Assembly: GCA_024404395.1 (NCBI GenBank) | Contig: JAKSPZ010000007.1 | Span: 1 to 13,289, forward strand | Length of the DNA stretch: 13,289 nt | Direction: 5' to 3' | From: Clostridia bacterium | Lineage (GTDB): Bacteria; Bacillota; Clostridia; Christensenellales; Aristaeellaceae | Part shown: one piece after another, positions 6,495-13,289 of the stretch | Numbering within the stretch: position 1 is the stretch's first letter | Layout of the letters: each line of letters starts with the position of its first letter | Notes under the pieces: model-generated | Seen by the model: the letters and a program-made list of their open reading frames with translations, nothing else | What the model was told of the DNA's origin: nothing | The model's database searches: none | Program-made: the position numbers and the translations under genes

Positions 6495-7256
6495 ATGAAA
6501 AAGCTTCTTGCAATGATCATGGTTCTTGCTCTGGCAATGACTGCCGCCGCAGTCGCCGAGACCCTGAAGATGGGCTGCTCCGCAGACTTCCCCCCCTACG
6601 AGTACTATGACGACGAGACCGGCGACGTCACCGGCCTGGACGTTGAGATCGCCGACGCGGTCTGCAAGCTCCTGGGTTACGACGGCGTTGAAGTCGTTGA
6701 CATGGCTTTCGATTCCGTTATCACCGCTGTTACCTCCGGCAAGGTCGACTTCGGTATGTCCGGTATGACCGTCACCGAAGACCGCAAGCTGAGCGTTGAC
6801 TTCACCGTTCCCTATCAGACCGCCGTTCAGGCTGTCCTGATCCTGAAGGAAGGCTCTTCCCTGACCTCCGCCGACGATCTGTTCGCAGAGGGCGCTTCCC
6901 ACAAGGTCGGCGTTCAGAACGGCACCACCGGCGACCTGTACGCCACCGACGATCTGGAGACCCCCGGCCTCGCCACCATGGAGCGCTACACCAAGTACTC
7001 TGACGGCGTTGTGGCTCTGATGAACGGCAAGATCGACTGCATGATCCTTGACGACCAGGTCGCTTATGCCTTCGCCGCCGAGAACGAGCAGCTGGCCGTT
7101 CTGGATACCGACTACTGGACCGAAGAGTATGCTTGCTGCTTCCCCCTCGGCTCTGAGCTCGGCGCCCAGTTCAGCGATGCTCTGCAGACTCTGATTGACG
7201 ACGGCACCGTTGCCGCCATCATCGAGAAGTACATTCCCGCTGAAGAAGCAGCCTAA
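6495..7256 (+). CDS. Polar amino acid ABC transporter substrate-binding protein (family 3)
   Basis: This exported binding protein captures a polar amino acid and delivers it to the permease encoded downstream. The 253-residue product has a signal peptide (MKK, hydrophobic core, likely cut after AVA at residue 21) and a complete SBP_bac_3 fold. Ligand-site features are visible: SADFPPYEY (29-37), Asp49 in GLDVEIA, Arg97 in TVTEDRK (usual carboxylate ligand), the NGTTGD loop (142-147) and Asp186/Asp187 (usual amino-group ligand region). There is no lipobox cysteine, which is unusual for a Gram-positive binding protein. ATG 6486 is in frame but touches the AGGAGG, so ATG 6495 with 9-nt spacing is chosen. 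The gene uses many T- and C-ending codons typical of high expression. A hairpin separates it from the permease. Ligand identity (arginine, glutamine or other) cannot be read from the sequence. Confidence 0.93.
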   Translation: MKKLLAMIMVLALAMTAAAVAETLKMGCSADFPPYEYYDDETGDVTGLDVEIADAVCKLLGYDGVEVVDMAFDSVITAVTSGKVDFGMSGMTVTEDRKLSVDFTVPYQTAVQAVLILKEGSSLTSADDLFAEGASHKVGVQNGTTGDLYATDDLETPGLATMERYTKYSDGVVALMNGKIDCMILDDQVAYAFAAENEQLAVLDTDYWTEEYACCFPLGSELGAQFSDALQTLIDDGTVAAIIEKYIPAEEAA

Positions 7257-7272
7257 TTAAAGCCGCAACGCT

Positions 7273-7314
7273 CGTACACGGCACAGCAAAACTGTGCCGT
7301 GTACGTTATTGTTT
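7273..7314 (+). terminator. Intra-operon hairpin after the binding-protein gene (attenuating terminator)
   Basis: A perfect 14-bp stem (7273-7286 with 7292-7305) with a CAAAA loop is followed by the T-rich run TTATTGTTT. It starts 16 bp after the binding-protein stop. In ABC importers such a site lets most transcripts end after the binding protein, which is needed in excess over the permease and ATPase. Confidence 0.65.
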
Positions 7315-7316
7315 GT

Positions 7317-7364
7317 GTGTGCTCGTCTGCCGACGGGATCGACGGTCCGCGGACGAGGGCACAC
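7317..7364 (+). other. Second long RNA hairpin in the binding-protein/permease gap
   Basis: An imperfect stem pairs 7317-7330 with 7349-7364 (GTGTGC/GCACAC, then TCGTC/GACGA, then TGC/GCG) with a two-base GG bulge at 7357-7358 and a GC-rich apical loop. No T run follows, so it is not an intrinsic terminator. It may stabilise the 5' end of the permease-ATPase RNA or act as a processing or protein-binding site; the role is inferred. Confidence 0.5.
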
Positions 7365-7397
7365 GAAATGCTACTACATGATAAGGAGAATGGAATC

Positions 7398-8115
7398 ATG
7401 CAAGAATGGTTCGCGTCCTTCGCTGCCGACTTTGAGAACAATTTCATCAAAGCGAATCGATGGAAGTTTCTGCTGGACGGTCTGGGCAACACCCTGATAA
7501 TCACCCTGCTCGCCGGTGTCATCGGCGTTATTATCGGTGTCATCATCGCCACCGTCCGCTCCACCTATGACAAGACCGCCGATGGCGCCCGCAAGACCGC
7601 GGGTCGTCGCCTGTTCGCCATCGCCGACGGTTTCTGCCGCTTCTATCTGACCATCTTCCGCGGCACCCCCGTGGTCGTCCAGCTGATGTTCATCTACTTC
7701 GTTGTCTTCGCCTGGTCCGACAACGGCGTCATGGTCGCATCGCTGGCCTTCGGTCTGAACTCCGGCGCCTACGTCGCCGAGATCATCCGCGGCGGCATCA
7801 TGTCCATCGACAACGGTCAGTTCGAAGCGGGCCGCAGCCTCGGTTTCAACTACCTGCAGACCATGTGCTACGTCGTGGTGCCTCAGGTCATCAAGAACGT
7901 ACTGCCCGCGCTGGCCAATGAGTTCATCGCCCTGCTGAAGGAGACCTCCGTCGCCGGTTACGTGGCGGTCCAGGATCTGACCAAGGGCGGCGACATCATC
8001 CGCTCCCGTACCTACTCCCCGTTCCTGCCTCTGGTAGCGGTGGCCTTGATCTATCTGGTATTGGTCATCTTCTTCACCAAGCTGGTCGGTATCCTTGAGA
8101 GGAGGCTGAGAGAAA

Positions 8116-8126
<11 letters not shown>
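7398..8126 (+). CDS. Polar amino acid ABC transporter permease (HisM/GlnP family)
   Basis: This inner-membrane subunit forms the translocation channel of the importer. The 242-residue product has about five membrane helices, the family segment [15 protein letters not shown] (88-102) and the EAA loop [12 protein letters not shown] (143-154) through [11 protein letters not shown], which docks to the ATPase. The open frame extends 33 codons upstream into the hairpin region, but ATG 7398 is chosen because AAGGAG (7383-7388) stands 9 nt before it and family proteins start just before a helix like [15 protein letters not shown] basic cytoplasmic loop (about 52-71) between the first and second helices is somewhat longer than usual. 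Its last 11 bases overlap the ATPase gene. Only one permease gene is present, so it probably works as a homodimer. Confidence 0.92.
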
Positions 8127-8862
<736 letters not shown>

Positions 8863-8869
8863 GAAATGC

Positions 8870-8903
8870 AGTGTCCCGATCGCATAGACGGTCGGGACAC
8901 TTT
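8870..8903 (+). terminator. Hairpin after the ABC importer operon
   Basis: A 13-bp stem (8870-8882 with 8889-8901, one G-U pair) with a 6-nt loop starts 7 bp after the ATPase stop. The T run is only three bases, so read-through into the next gene, which has no visible promoter of its own, is likely. Confidence 0.55.
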
Positions 8904-8913
8904 GGTAATAAGT

Positions 8914-9594
8914 ATGGTTCACGGTTTTCTCATTCCCGTTCGGGATGATTTCGAGATGCTGAAGAAGCTCCTCACCGCATTGGACGATGAGCGCCATCGC
9001 ATCTACGTTCACATCGACGCCAACGTCAAGCATCCGCCGCTGAAAGCGCTGGAGGATTGCGTTCATCAGGGCGTATTGAACATCTTTTCTTCTTATCATA
9101 TCTATCCCGGCGGAGCCAACAACACCATGGCGACCATGAAGCTGCTGGAGAAGGCGGTGGCGGACGGCTGCGATTTCTGCCATCGCGTGGCTACGGACCG
9201 ACTGCCCGCCATGGACAACGACGCCATCCGCGAGTATTTCCGCAGTTGCGGCGACAAAGCCTTCTTCACCCTTCGCGAGGTCACGCCCGAGATCGTCGAC
9301 CGCGTGCGGTATTATCACCTGCCCGCCCGCATGCGGGACAGCCTGCTCAGCCGCGCCTTTATCGGAGCGCAGCGGATACTGAAGGTGGACCGCATGAAGC
9401 GCTTCCCCGAAAAGAAGCTGTATCGCGCGGGTACCGAGTTCTCCCTTTCCTGGCAGTCTGCGCGGGAAGTGCTCAACAACGGACATTTCATCCTCGACTG
9501 TTTCCGCCACGCGGATCACAGCGACGAGCTCTTCGTGCCCACCGTCCTCATGAATTCGTCCCTCGCGGATCGACGCACCGACTTTTGTCTCTGA
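8914..9594 (+). CDS. Core-2/I-branching (GT14) type glycosyltransferase, short at the C-terminus
   Basis: The 226-residue product matches the GT14 pattern from its N-terminus: HGFLIPVRDDFEMLKKLL (3-20), IYVHIDANVKHP (30-41), KLLEKAVADGCDFCHRVATD (76-95, aligning with the family's "a-SGSDLP" segment, here ATDRLP), EFSLSWQSA (175-183) and DELFVPTVLMNS (204-215), which holds the presumed catalytic acidic pair. Family members transfer GlcNAc, xylose or other sugars onto surface glycans. Bacterial members are usually near 290 residues; this one stops just after the TVLMNS motif where a further "RYIDW"-like segment would be expected. The frame opens earlier (ATG 8866), but that part lies inside the terminator hairpin. 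ATG 8914 is chosen, although its Shine-Dalgarno is weak. No promoter is visible, so it may depend on read-through from the transporter. Confidence 0.75.
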   Translation: MVHGFLIPVRDDFEMLKKLLTALDDERHRIYVHIDANVKHPPLKALEDCVHQGVLNIFSSYHIYPGGANNTMATMKLLEKAVADGCDFCHRVATDRLPAMDNDAIREYFRSCGDKAFFTLREVTPEIVDRVRYYHLPARMRDSLLSRAFIGAQRILKVDRMKRFPEKKLYRAGTEFSLSWQSAREVLNNGHFILDCFRHADHSDELFVPTVLMNSSLADRRTDFCL

Positions 9595-9604
9595 CGGTTT
9601 CCGC

Positions 9605-9633
9605 TGGACAAACGGTTGAGATTGTGTTACAAT
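9605..9633 (+). promoter_or_regulatory. Strong extended -10 promoter of the zinc-ribbon protein gene
   Basis: TGGACA (9605-9610), 17 bp, then TACAAT (9628-9633) preceded by the extended -10 TGT (9625-9627). It lies about 28 bp before the AUG and just after the glycosyltransferase stop. Confidence 0.75.
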
Positions 9634-9660
9634 GGCAACATTGAAAGGAAGGTGTATTCC

Positions 9661-10497
9661 ATGGCATTCTGTTCCAATTGCGGAGCGATCCTCAATGTCG
9701 GCGATCGTTTCTGTTCCAATTGCGGCGCCCAGACGGGCATGGTCGCGGGCACTTCGGTGACCGGCGGTCTGACCGGCGGCAACTATCGCGTGGCGTTGAT
9801 CAGCTGCGGTACCTGCCGTACCTCCTATGCGGATGACCTGCTCGAGGATATCCTCGGCTACACCAATGCCGATGCAAAGGCGCTGGTCGCATCCGTTCCC
9901 GTCATCATCGCCCAGAATCTGTCCGCAGATCAGGCGATCTGCATCTCCCGCGCCCTCACCGAGTACGGCATGCAGGTCACGATTCTGGACGCAAGAGGCA
10001 ATGCCGTTGTGGATAACTCCTATTCCACCAGCGTATTCGACGCCACCGGCAACTACGTTTCCAACGTTGCCACCACCTTGGCGCTGCTGAGCGTGACCAA
10101 CCGCGTGGCACGCGCGACCCGTTGGATGGACTATCGTCCCGGCCTGAGCCTGTTCGGTCTGCCCCTCCTCCGCCGTCCCGCACCGCCCGTCCATCGCCGT
10201 CGTCCCATGATGTGCCATCATCATCCGGCACCGGCACCCATGCATCACCATCATCCGGCACCCCCGCCGCCGCCTGTCCATCATCATCCCGCACCCGCAC
10301 CGGCACCCGCGCCCCGTCTCGGCGGCGCTCGCGGACCCGCTGCTCCCGCTCCCTCCCGTGGACCTGCCGCACCCGCACCTTCCCGCGGACCTGCCGCACC
10401 CTCCCGCGGACCGATGGGCGGCGGCTTCGGCGGCGCATCCCGCGGACCCGGCGGTCCCGGCGGCAAAGGCCCCGGCGGACGCGGTCCCGGACGCTGA
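9661..10497 (+). CDS. Zinc-ribbon protein with L7/L12-C-terminal-like domain and His/Pro/Gly-rich tail
   Basis: The function is unknown. Three parts are visible in 278 residues. First, a four-cysteine zinc ribbon (C4-x2-C7, C18-x2-C21). Second, a domain at about 42-111 with the pattern of the ribosomal protein L7/L12 C-terminal domain: the segment TNADAKALVASVP matches L7/L12's "G-L-x-L-K-E-A-K-D-L-V-x-x-x-P", followed by LSADQAICISRALTEYGMQV. An extra CxxC (C49, C52) lies near its start. Third, from about 170, a low-complexity tail with His clusters (186-188, 195-198, 207-209) between Pro-Ala runs, then RGPAAPAPS repeats and a Gly-rich end. There is no signal peptide, so it is probably cytosolic. 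ATG 9661 has AAGGAAGG 8 nt upstream and its own strong promoter. The tail could bind metal, nucleic acid or membrane; this is not resolvable from sequence. Confidence 0.8.
   Translation: MAFCSNCGAILNVGDRFCSNCGAQTGMVAGTSVTGGLTGGNYRVALISCGTCRTSYADDLLEDILGYTNADAKALVASVPVIIAQNLSADQAICISRALTEYGMQVTILDARGNAVVDNSYSTSVFDATGNYVSNVATTLALLSVTNRVARATRWMDYRPGLSLFGLPLLRRPAPPVHRRRPMMCHHHPAPAPMHHHHPAPPPPPVHHHPAPAPAPAPRLGGARGPAAPAPSRGPAAPAPSRGPAAPSRGPMGGGFGGASRGPGGPGGKGPGGRGPGR
10330..10413 (+). repeat. 27-bp tandem repeat coding RGPAAPAPS units
   Basis: Units run 10330-10356, 10357-10383 and a shortened 21-bp unit 10384-10404, followed by a partial RGP unit. The reading frame is kept in every copy. The copies differ at several third positions, so the array is not freshly duplicated. 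Confidence 0.75.
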
Positions 10498-10505
10498 TAT
10501 TTTCG

Positions 10506-10540
10506 AATTCCTGCCTTTCGATCTCGGGAGGCAGGTATTT
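10506..10540 (+). terminator. Hairpin after the zinc-ribbon protein gene
   Basis: CCTGCCT/AGGCAGG (10510-10516 with 10529-10535) extends inward through two G-U pairs and one C-G pair to a 6-nt loop, and outward past one mismatch by three A-T pairs. The sequence after it is TATTTCTAT, a moderate T tract. The hairpin ends about 20 bp before the next start, so it may attenuate rather than stop transcription. Confidence 0.5.
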
Positions 10541-10561
10541 CTATGTTCGGAAGGTGTAAAT

Positions 10562-11386
10562 ATGACCATTGAAGAAATCCGAGCCATCAAAGCCATCGAT
10601 ATCCACAGCCATTTCGGCGACATTCACGGCGAGATGTACCGCGACACCGTGGAGGCGGGCAGCGAGGACTACCTCCTCCGCACCATGGCGCTTGCGAACA
10701 TCGAGATCTCCGTCAACTCCGACCGCTACTGCATCATGCCCGCGGGCACGGGCTATTCCTTTGAGGGCAACCGCCGCTGCCTCGCCGCTCTCGAGCGGAT
10801 GCCGGGCGTGGGCATGTGGGTGACGGTGGACCCGCAGGAGCCCGAGACCTTTGCCCAGGCCAAGGACTTCTACAGCCATCCCAAGGTCATCGGCGTGAAG
10901 CTCCATCCTCAGCAGCACGGCTATCTGCTGGAGGAGGAGGGGGAGAAGCTCTTCGCCTTTGCCGCGTCCATCGGCGCGCCCATCATGGGACACAGCGGCG
11001 AGGATCTCTGCCTGCCCGAAGTTTATGTCAAGTTCGCCGACCGCTATCCCGAGACCACCGTGGTCGCCGCCCATCTGGGCTGCGGCTATGACGGACGCTT
11101 CGATCACCAGATCTGCGCCATCGAGATGAACCGCGCGGGCAATCTGTACACCGACACCTCCAGTGCCCAGAGCCTCGCTTCCAACATCATCGAGTACGCC
11201 GTGAAGCGCATGGGCTACGACCGCCTGCTCTTCGGTACGGACTCCAGCAATTACTTCAGTCCCTCTCAGCGCATCCGCATCGATATGGCGGACATCCCGT
11301 GGGAAGCCAAGGCGGCGATCCTCCGCGGCAACGCCGAGCGCCTCTTCCCGAAGCTGCAAAATCTGCGCAACTTTTCCAAAGATTAA
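10562..11386 (+). CDS. TIM-barrel metal-dependent hydrolase (amidohydrolase-2 family), substrate unknown
   Basis: The 274-residue protein has the Amidohydro_2 fold signature in order: AIDIHSHFG (H15, H17), KLHP (H115), IMGHSGED (H144), VVAAHLGCG (H171), LLFGTDSSNY (D227) and a final ILRGNAERLF. The H-x-H pair, the two later histidines and Asp227 are the expected divalent-metal ligands. Relatives include decarboxylases and hydrolases of diverse cyclic or amide substrates, and nothing here identifies the substrate. The open frame runs about 200 bp upstream into the Gly-rich tail of the previous gene, but ATG 10562 is preceded by GGAAGG (10549-10554) at 7 nt and starts just before the first barrel strand. 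It has no clear promoter, so it is probably read through from the upstream gene. No hairpin follows it. Confidence 0.88.
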   Translation: MTIEEIRAIKAIDIHSHFGDIHGEMYRDTVEAGSEDYLLRTMALANIEISVNSDRYCIMPAGTGYSFEGNRRCLAALERMPGVGMWVTVDPQEPETFAQAKDFYSHPKVIGVKLHPQQHGYLLEEEGEKLFAFAASIGAPIMGHSGEDLCLPEVYVKFADRYPETTVVAAHLGCGYDGRFDHQICAIEMNRAGNLYTDTSSAQSLASNIIEYAVKRMGYDRLLFGTDSSNYFSPSQRIRIDMADIPWEAKAAILRGNAERLFPKLQNLRNFSKD

Positions 11387-11408
11387 ACCAATATCAAAAC
11401 ATCATAAA

Positions 11409-11437
11409 TTGACGCGGAAAAGACCATAGCGTATAAT
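11409..11437 (+). promoter_or_regulatory. Near-consensus sigma-A promoter of carB
   Basis: TTGACG (11409-11414), 17 bp, then a perfect TATAAT (11432-11437). It lies 54 bp upstream of the carB ATG. The leader (about 11444-11491) carries GGAGGT (11480-11485) and is too short for a PyrR or pyrimidine attenuator. Confidence 0.85.
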
Positions 11438-11491
11438 CATTAGTTAGGAACTAAACCACCCAACGCCAAATACCAATTCGGAGGTATCATC

Positions 11492-13289
11492 ATGCCGAAA
11501 CGCACCGACATTCACAAAGTATTGATTATTGGCTCCGGCCCGATCATCATCGGTCAGGCCTGTGAATTCGACTATTCCGGTACTCAGGCCTGTAAGGCAC
11601 TGCGCAAGCTGGGATACGAGATCGTGCTGGTCAATTCCAATCCCGCCACCATCATGACCGACCCCGAGATGGCAGATGTTACCTATATCGAGCCCCTGAA
11701 CGTCAATCGTCTTGAGGCCATCATCGCCAAGGAGCGTCCCGACGCCCTGCTGCCCAACCTGGGCGGTCAGTCCGGTCTGAACCTCTGCGCGGAGCTGGCC
11801 AAGGAAGGCATCCTTGACAAGTACAACGTCAAGGTCATCGGTGTTCAGGTGGACGCCATCGAGCGCGGCGAAGACCGCATCGAGTTCAAGAACACCATGA
11901 ACAGCCTCGGCATCGAGATGGCCCGCAGCGAAGTTGCTTACACCGTTGAGCAGGGTCTCGAGATCGCCGACCGCATGGGCTACCCCGTCGTTCTCCGTCC
12001 CGCTTACACCATGGGCGGCGCCGGCGGCGGTCTGGTCTATAATAAGGAAGAGCTGAAGACGGTCATCGCCCGCGGTCTGCAGGCATCCCTCGTCGGTCAG
12101 GTCCTGGTCGAAGAATCCGTCCTCGGCTGGGAAGAGCTGGAACTGGAAGTCGTTCGCGACGCCACCGGCAAGATGATCACCGTCTGCTTCATCGAGAACA
12201 TCGATCCCATGGGCGTTCACACCGGCGACTCCTTCTGCGCCGCCCCCATGCTGACCATCTCCAAGGAAGTTCAGGCCCGTCTGCAGGAGCAGGCTTACCG
12301 CATCGTTGATTCCGTCAAGGTCATCGGCGGCACCAACGTTCAGTTCGCCCACGATCCCGTGTCCGACCGTATCGTCGTCATCGAGCTCAACCCCCGCACC
12401 TCTCGTTCCTCCGCACTGGCATCCAAGGCAACCGGTTTCCCCATCGCACTGGTCTCCGCCATGCTGGCTTCCGGTCTGACCCTGAGCGACATCCCCTGCG
12501 GCAAGTACGGCACCCTGGATAAGTACGTTCCCGACGGCGATTACGTCGTCATCAAGTTCGCCCGCTGGGCATTCGAGAAGTTCAAGGGCGTCGAGGACAA
12601 GCTGGGCACCCAGATGCGCGCCGTCGGCGAGGTCATGTCCATCGGCAAGACCTACAAAGAGGCTTTCCAGAAGGCCATCCGCAGCCTGGAGACCGGCCGC
12701 TACGGTCTGGGCTGGGTCAAGAACTATCACGACAAGTCCGCCGAAGAGCTCACCAAGCTGCTGGGCACCGCTTCCTCCGACCGTCACTTCATCATGTATG
12801 AAGCCCTTCGCAAGGGTGTCGACGTTGAAGAGATCTTCAAGCGTACCCGCGTAAAGCGCTACTTCATCGAGCAGATGAAGGAACTGGTGGAAGAAGAAGA
12901 GGCCATGCTGCAGCACAAGGGCGCCGTCCCCGCCGACGATGTCCTCACCTCTGCCAAGAAGAACGGCTTCTCCGATAAGTATCTGAGCCGCATCCTCGAG
13001 GTGCCGGAAGCGGATATCCGCGCCCGCCGCACCGAGCTGGGTGTCGTTGAGGCATGGGAAGGCGTGCACGTCTCCGGTACTCAGGACAGCGCCTACTACT
13101 ACTCCACCTACAACGCCCCCAACAAGAACCCCGTCAACACCGATCGTCCCAAGGTCATGATCCTGGGCGGCGGCCCCAACCGTATCGGTCAGGGTATCGA
13201 GTTTGACTATTGCTGCGTCCATGCCGCCATGGCACTGAAGAAGCTGGGCTTCGAGACCATCATCGTCAACTGCAACCCCGAGACCGTTT
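11492..13289 (+). CDS. carB: Carbamoyl-phosphate synthase large subunit, N-terminal 599 codons (runs off the right edge)
   Basis: CarB makes carbamoyl phosphate from bicarbonate, ammonia (from CarA-bound glutamine) and two ATP, for arginine and pyrimidine synthesis. The fragment begins MPKRTDIHKVLIIGSGPI and holds the whole carboxyphosphate half. Visible are IGQACEFDYSGTQAC (21-35), LVNSNPATIMTDPEMADVTYIEPL, LPNLGGQSGLNL, the ATP-grasp loop RPAYTMGGAGGG, NIDPMGVHTGDS, and ELNPRTSRSSALASKATG. The connecting domain follows. The second half begins at about residue 554 with KVMILGGGPNRIGQGIEFDY. The chain is intact up to the window end; a full CarB is near 1060-1080 residues, so the second half is outside. 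GGAGGT at 11480-11485 precedes the ATG by 6 nt. No carA lies upstream and carB has its own strong promoter. Like the importer binding-protein gene, it uses codons typical of high expression. Confidence 0.97.
   Translation, partial: MPKRTDIHKVLIIGSGPIIIGQACEFDYSGTQACKALRKLGYEIVLVNSNPATIMTDPEMADVTYIEPLNVNRLEAIIAKERPDALLPNLGGQSGLNLCAELAKEGILDKYNVKVIGVQVDAIERGEDRIEFKNTMNSLGIEMARSEVAYTVEQGLEIADRMGYPVVLRPAYTMGGAGGGLVYNKEELKTVIARGLQASLVGQVLVEESVLGWEELELEVVRDATGKMITVCFIENIDPMGVHTGDSFCAAPMLTISKEVQARLQEQAYRIVDSVKVIGGTNVQFAHDPVSDRIVVIELNPRTSRSSALASKATGFPIALVSAMLASGLTLSDIPCGKYGTLDKYVPDGDYVVIKFARWAFEKFKGVEDKLGTQMRAVGEVMSIGKTYKEAFQKAIRSLETGRYGLGWVKNYHDKSAEELTKLLGTASSDRHFIMYEALRKGVDVEEIFKRTRVKRYFIEQMKELVEEEEAMLQHKGAVPADDVLTSAKKNGFSDKYLSRILEVPEADIRARRTELGVVEAWEGVHVSGTQDSAYYYSTYNAPNKNPVNTDRPKVMILGGGPNRIGQGIEFDYCCVHAAMALKKLGFETIIVNCNPETV

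Noticed and set aside
7299..7397. N-terminal extension of the permease from an earlier start
   Set aside because: It lies in the two-hairpin region and encodes a non-homologous stretch; AAGGAG at 7383-7388 points to ATG 7398.
10358..10561. N-terminal extension of the TIM-barrel hydrolase
   Set aside because: It is an alternative frame of the Pro/Gly-rich tail of the upstream gene; the GGAAGG site and the first barrel strand place the start at 10562.
11438..11491. Possible riboswitch or pyrimidine attenuator before carB
   Set aside because: The leader is about 48 nt, with no stable stem or terminator-antiterminator pair visible.
11444..13222. 592-codon minus-strand open frame
   Set aside because: It is a shadow of carB, which is unambiguous on the plus strand and simply has no stop within the window.

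Overview
The window looks like chromosomal core DNA from a GC-rich, probably uncultured Gram-positive bacterium of the Clostridia type. I estimate about 60% GC but have not counted it. The assignment rests on strong AGGAGG-type ribosome binding sites, sigma-A type promoters with 17-bp spacers, an FHA/SEDS/class B PBP gene string like those of Clostridia and Actinobacteria, a bacterial Ig-like (Big_2) secreted protein, and a clostridial-style CarB. It is an inference; no rRNA or tRNA is present to confirm it. I see no mobile element, CRISPR array or phage gene.

Layout. (1) Positions 1-2823, minus strand: a probable three-gene string, read right to left. It encodes a secreted caspase-like (C14) peptidase with two Ig-like domains and an EF-hand-like loop, then pyrroline-5-carboxylate reductase (proC), then the first 29 codons of an amidohydrolase-like enzyme. 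(2) Positions 2824-3008: a divergent promoter region. (3) Positions 3009-6319, plus strand: a tight cell-wall operon of a membrane-anchored FHA protein, a SEDS glycosyltransferase (FtsW/RodA/SpoVE type) and a class B penicillin-binding protein. It ends in a hairpin. (4) Positions 6320-8901: a polar amino acid ABC importer (binding protein, permease, ATPase). A good match to the ArgR operator lies upstream, and two strong hairpins separate the binding-protein gene from the permease gene. (5) Positions 8914-9594: a short GT14 (Core-2/I-branching-like) glycosyltransferase that seems to lack the family's C-terminal part. (6) Positions 9661-10497: a protein with a zinc ribbon, an L7/L12-C-terminal-like domain and a long His/Pro/Gly-rich tail, with its own strong promoter. 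(7) Positions 10562-11386: a TIM-barrel metal-dependent hydrolase of unknown substrate. (8) Positions 11492-13289: the first 599 codons of carB, with its own strong promoter and no carA beside it.

How the parts work together. The SEDS polymerase and class B transpeptidase form the usual septal or elongation peptidoglycan synthase pair, and the FHA protein is probably an accessory or scaffold. ProC, the possibly ArgR-controlled importer and CarB all touch proline/arginine/carbamoyl-phosphate metabolism, but each has its own transcription signals, so I do not claim a single system. The most unusual items are the secreted caspase-like protein co-transcribed with proC, the zinc-ribbon/L7-L12-like/His-Pro-Gly protein, and the structured intercistronic region in the transporter operon. 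The very long antisense open frames are shadows of GC-rich coding DNA.
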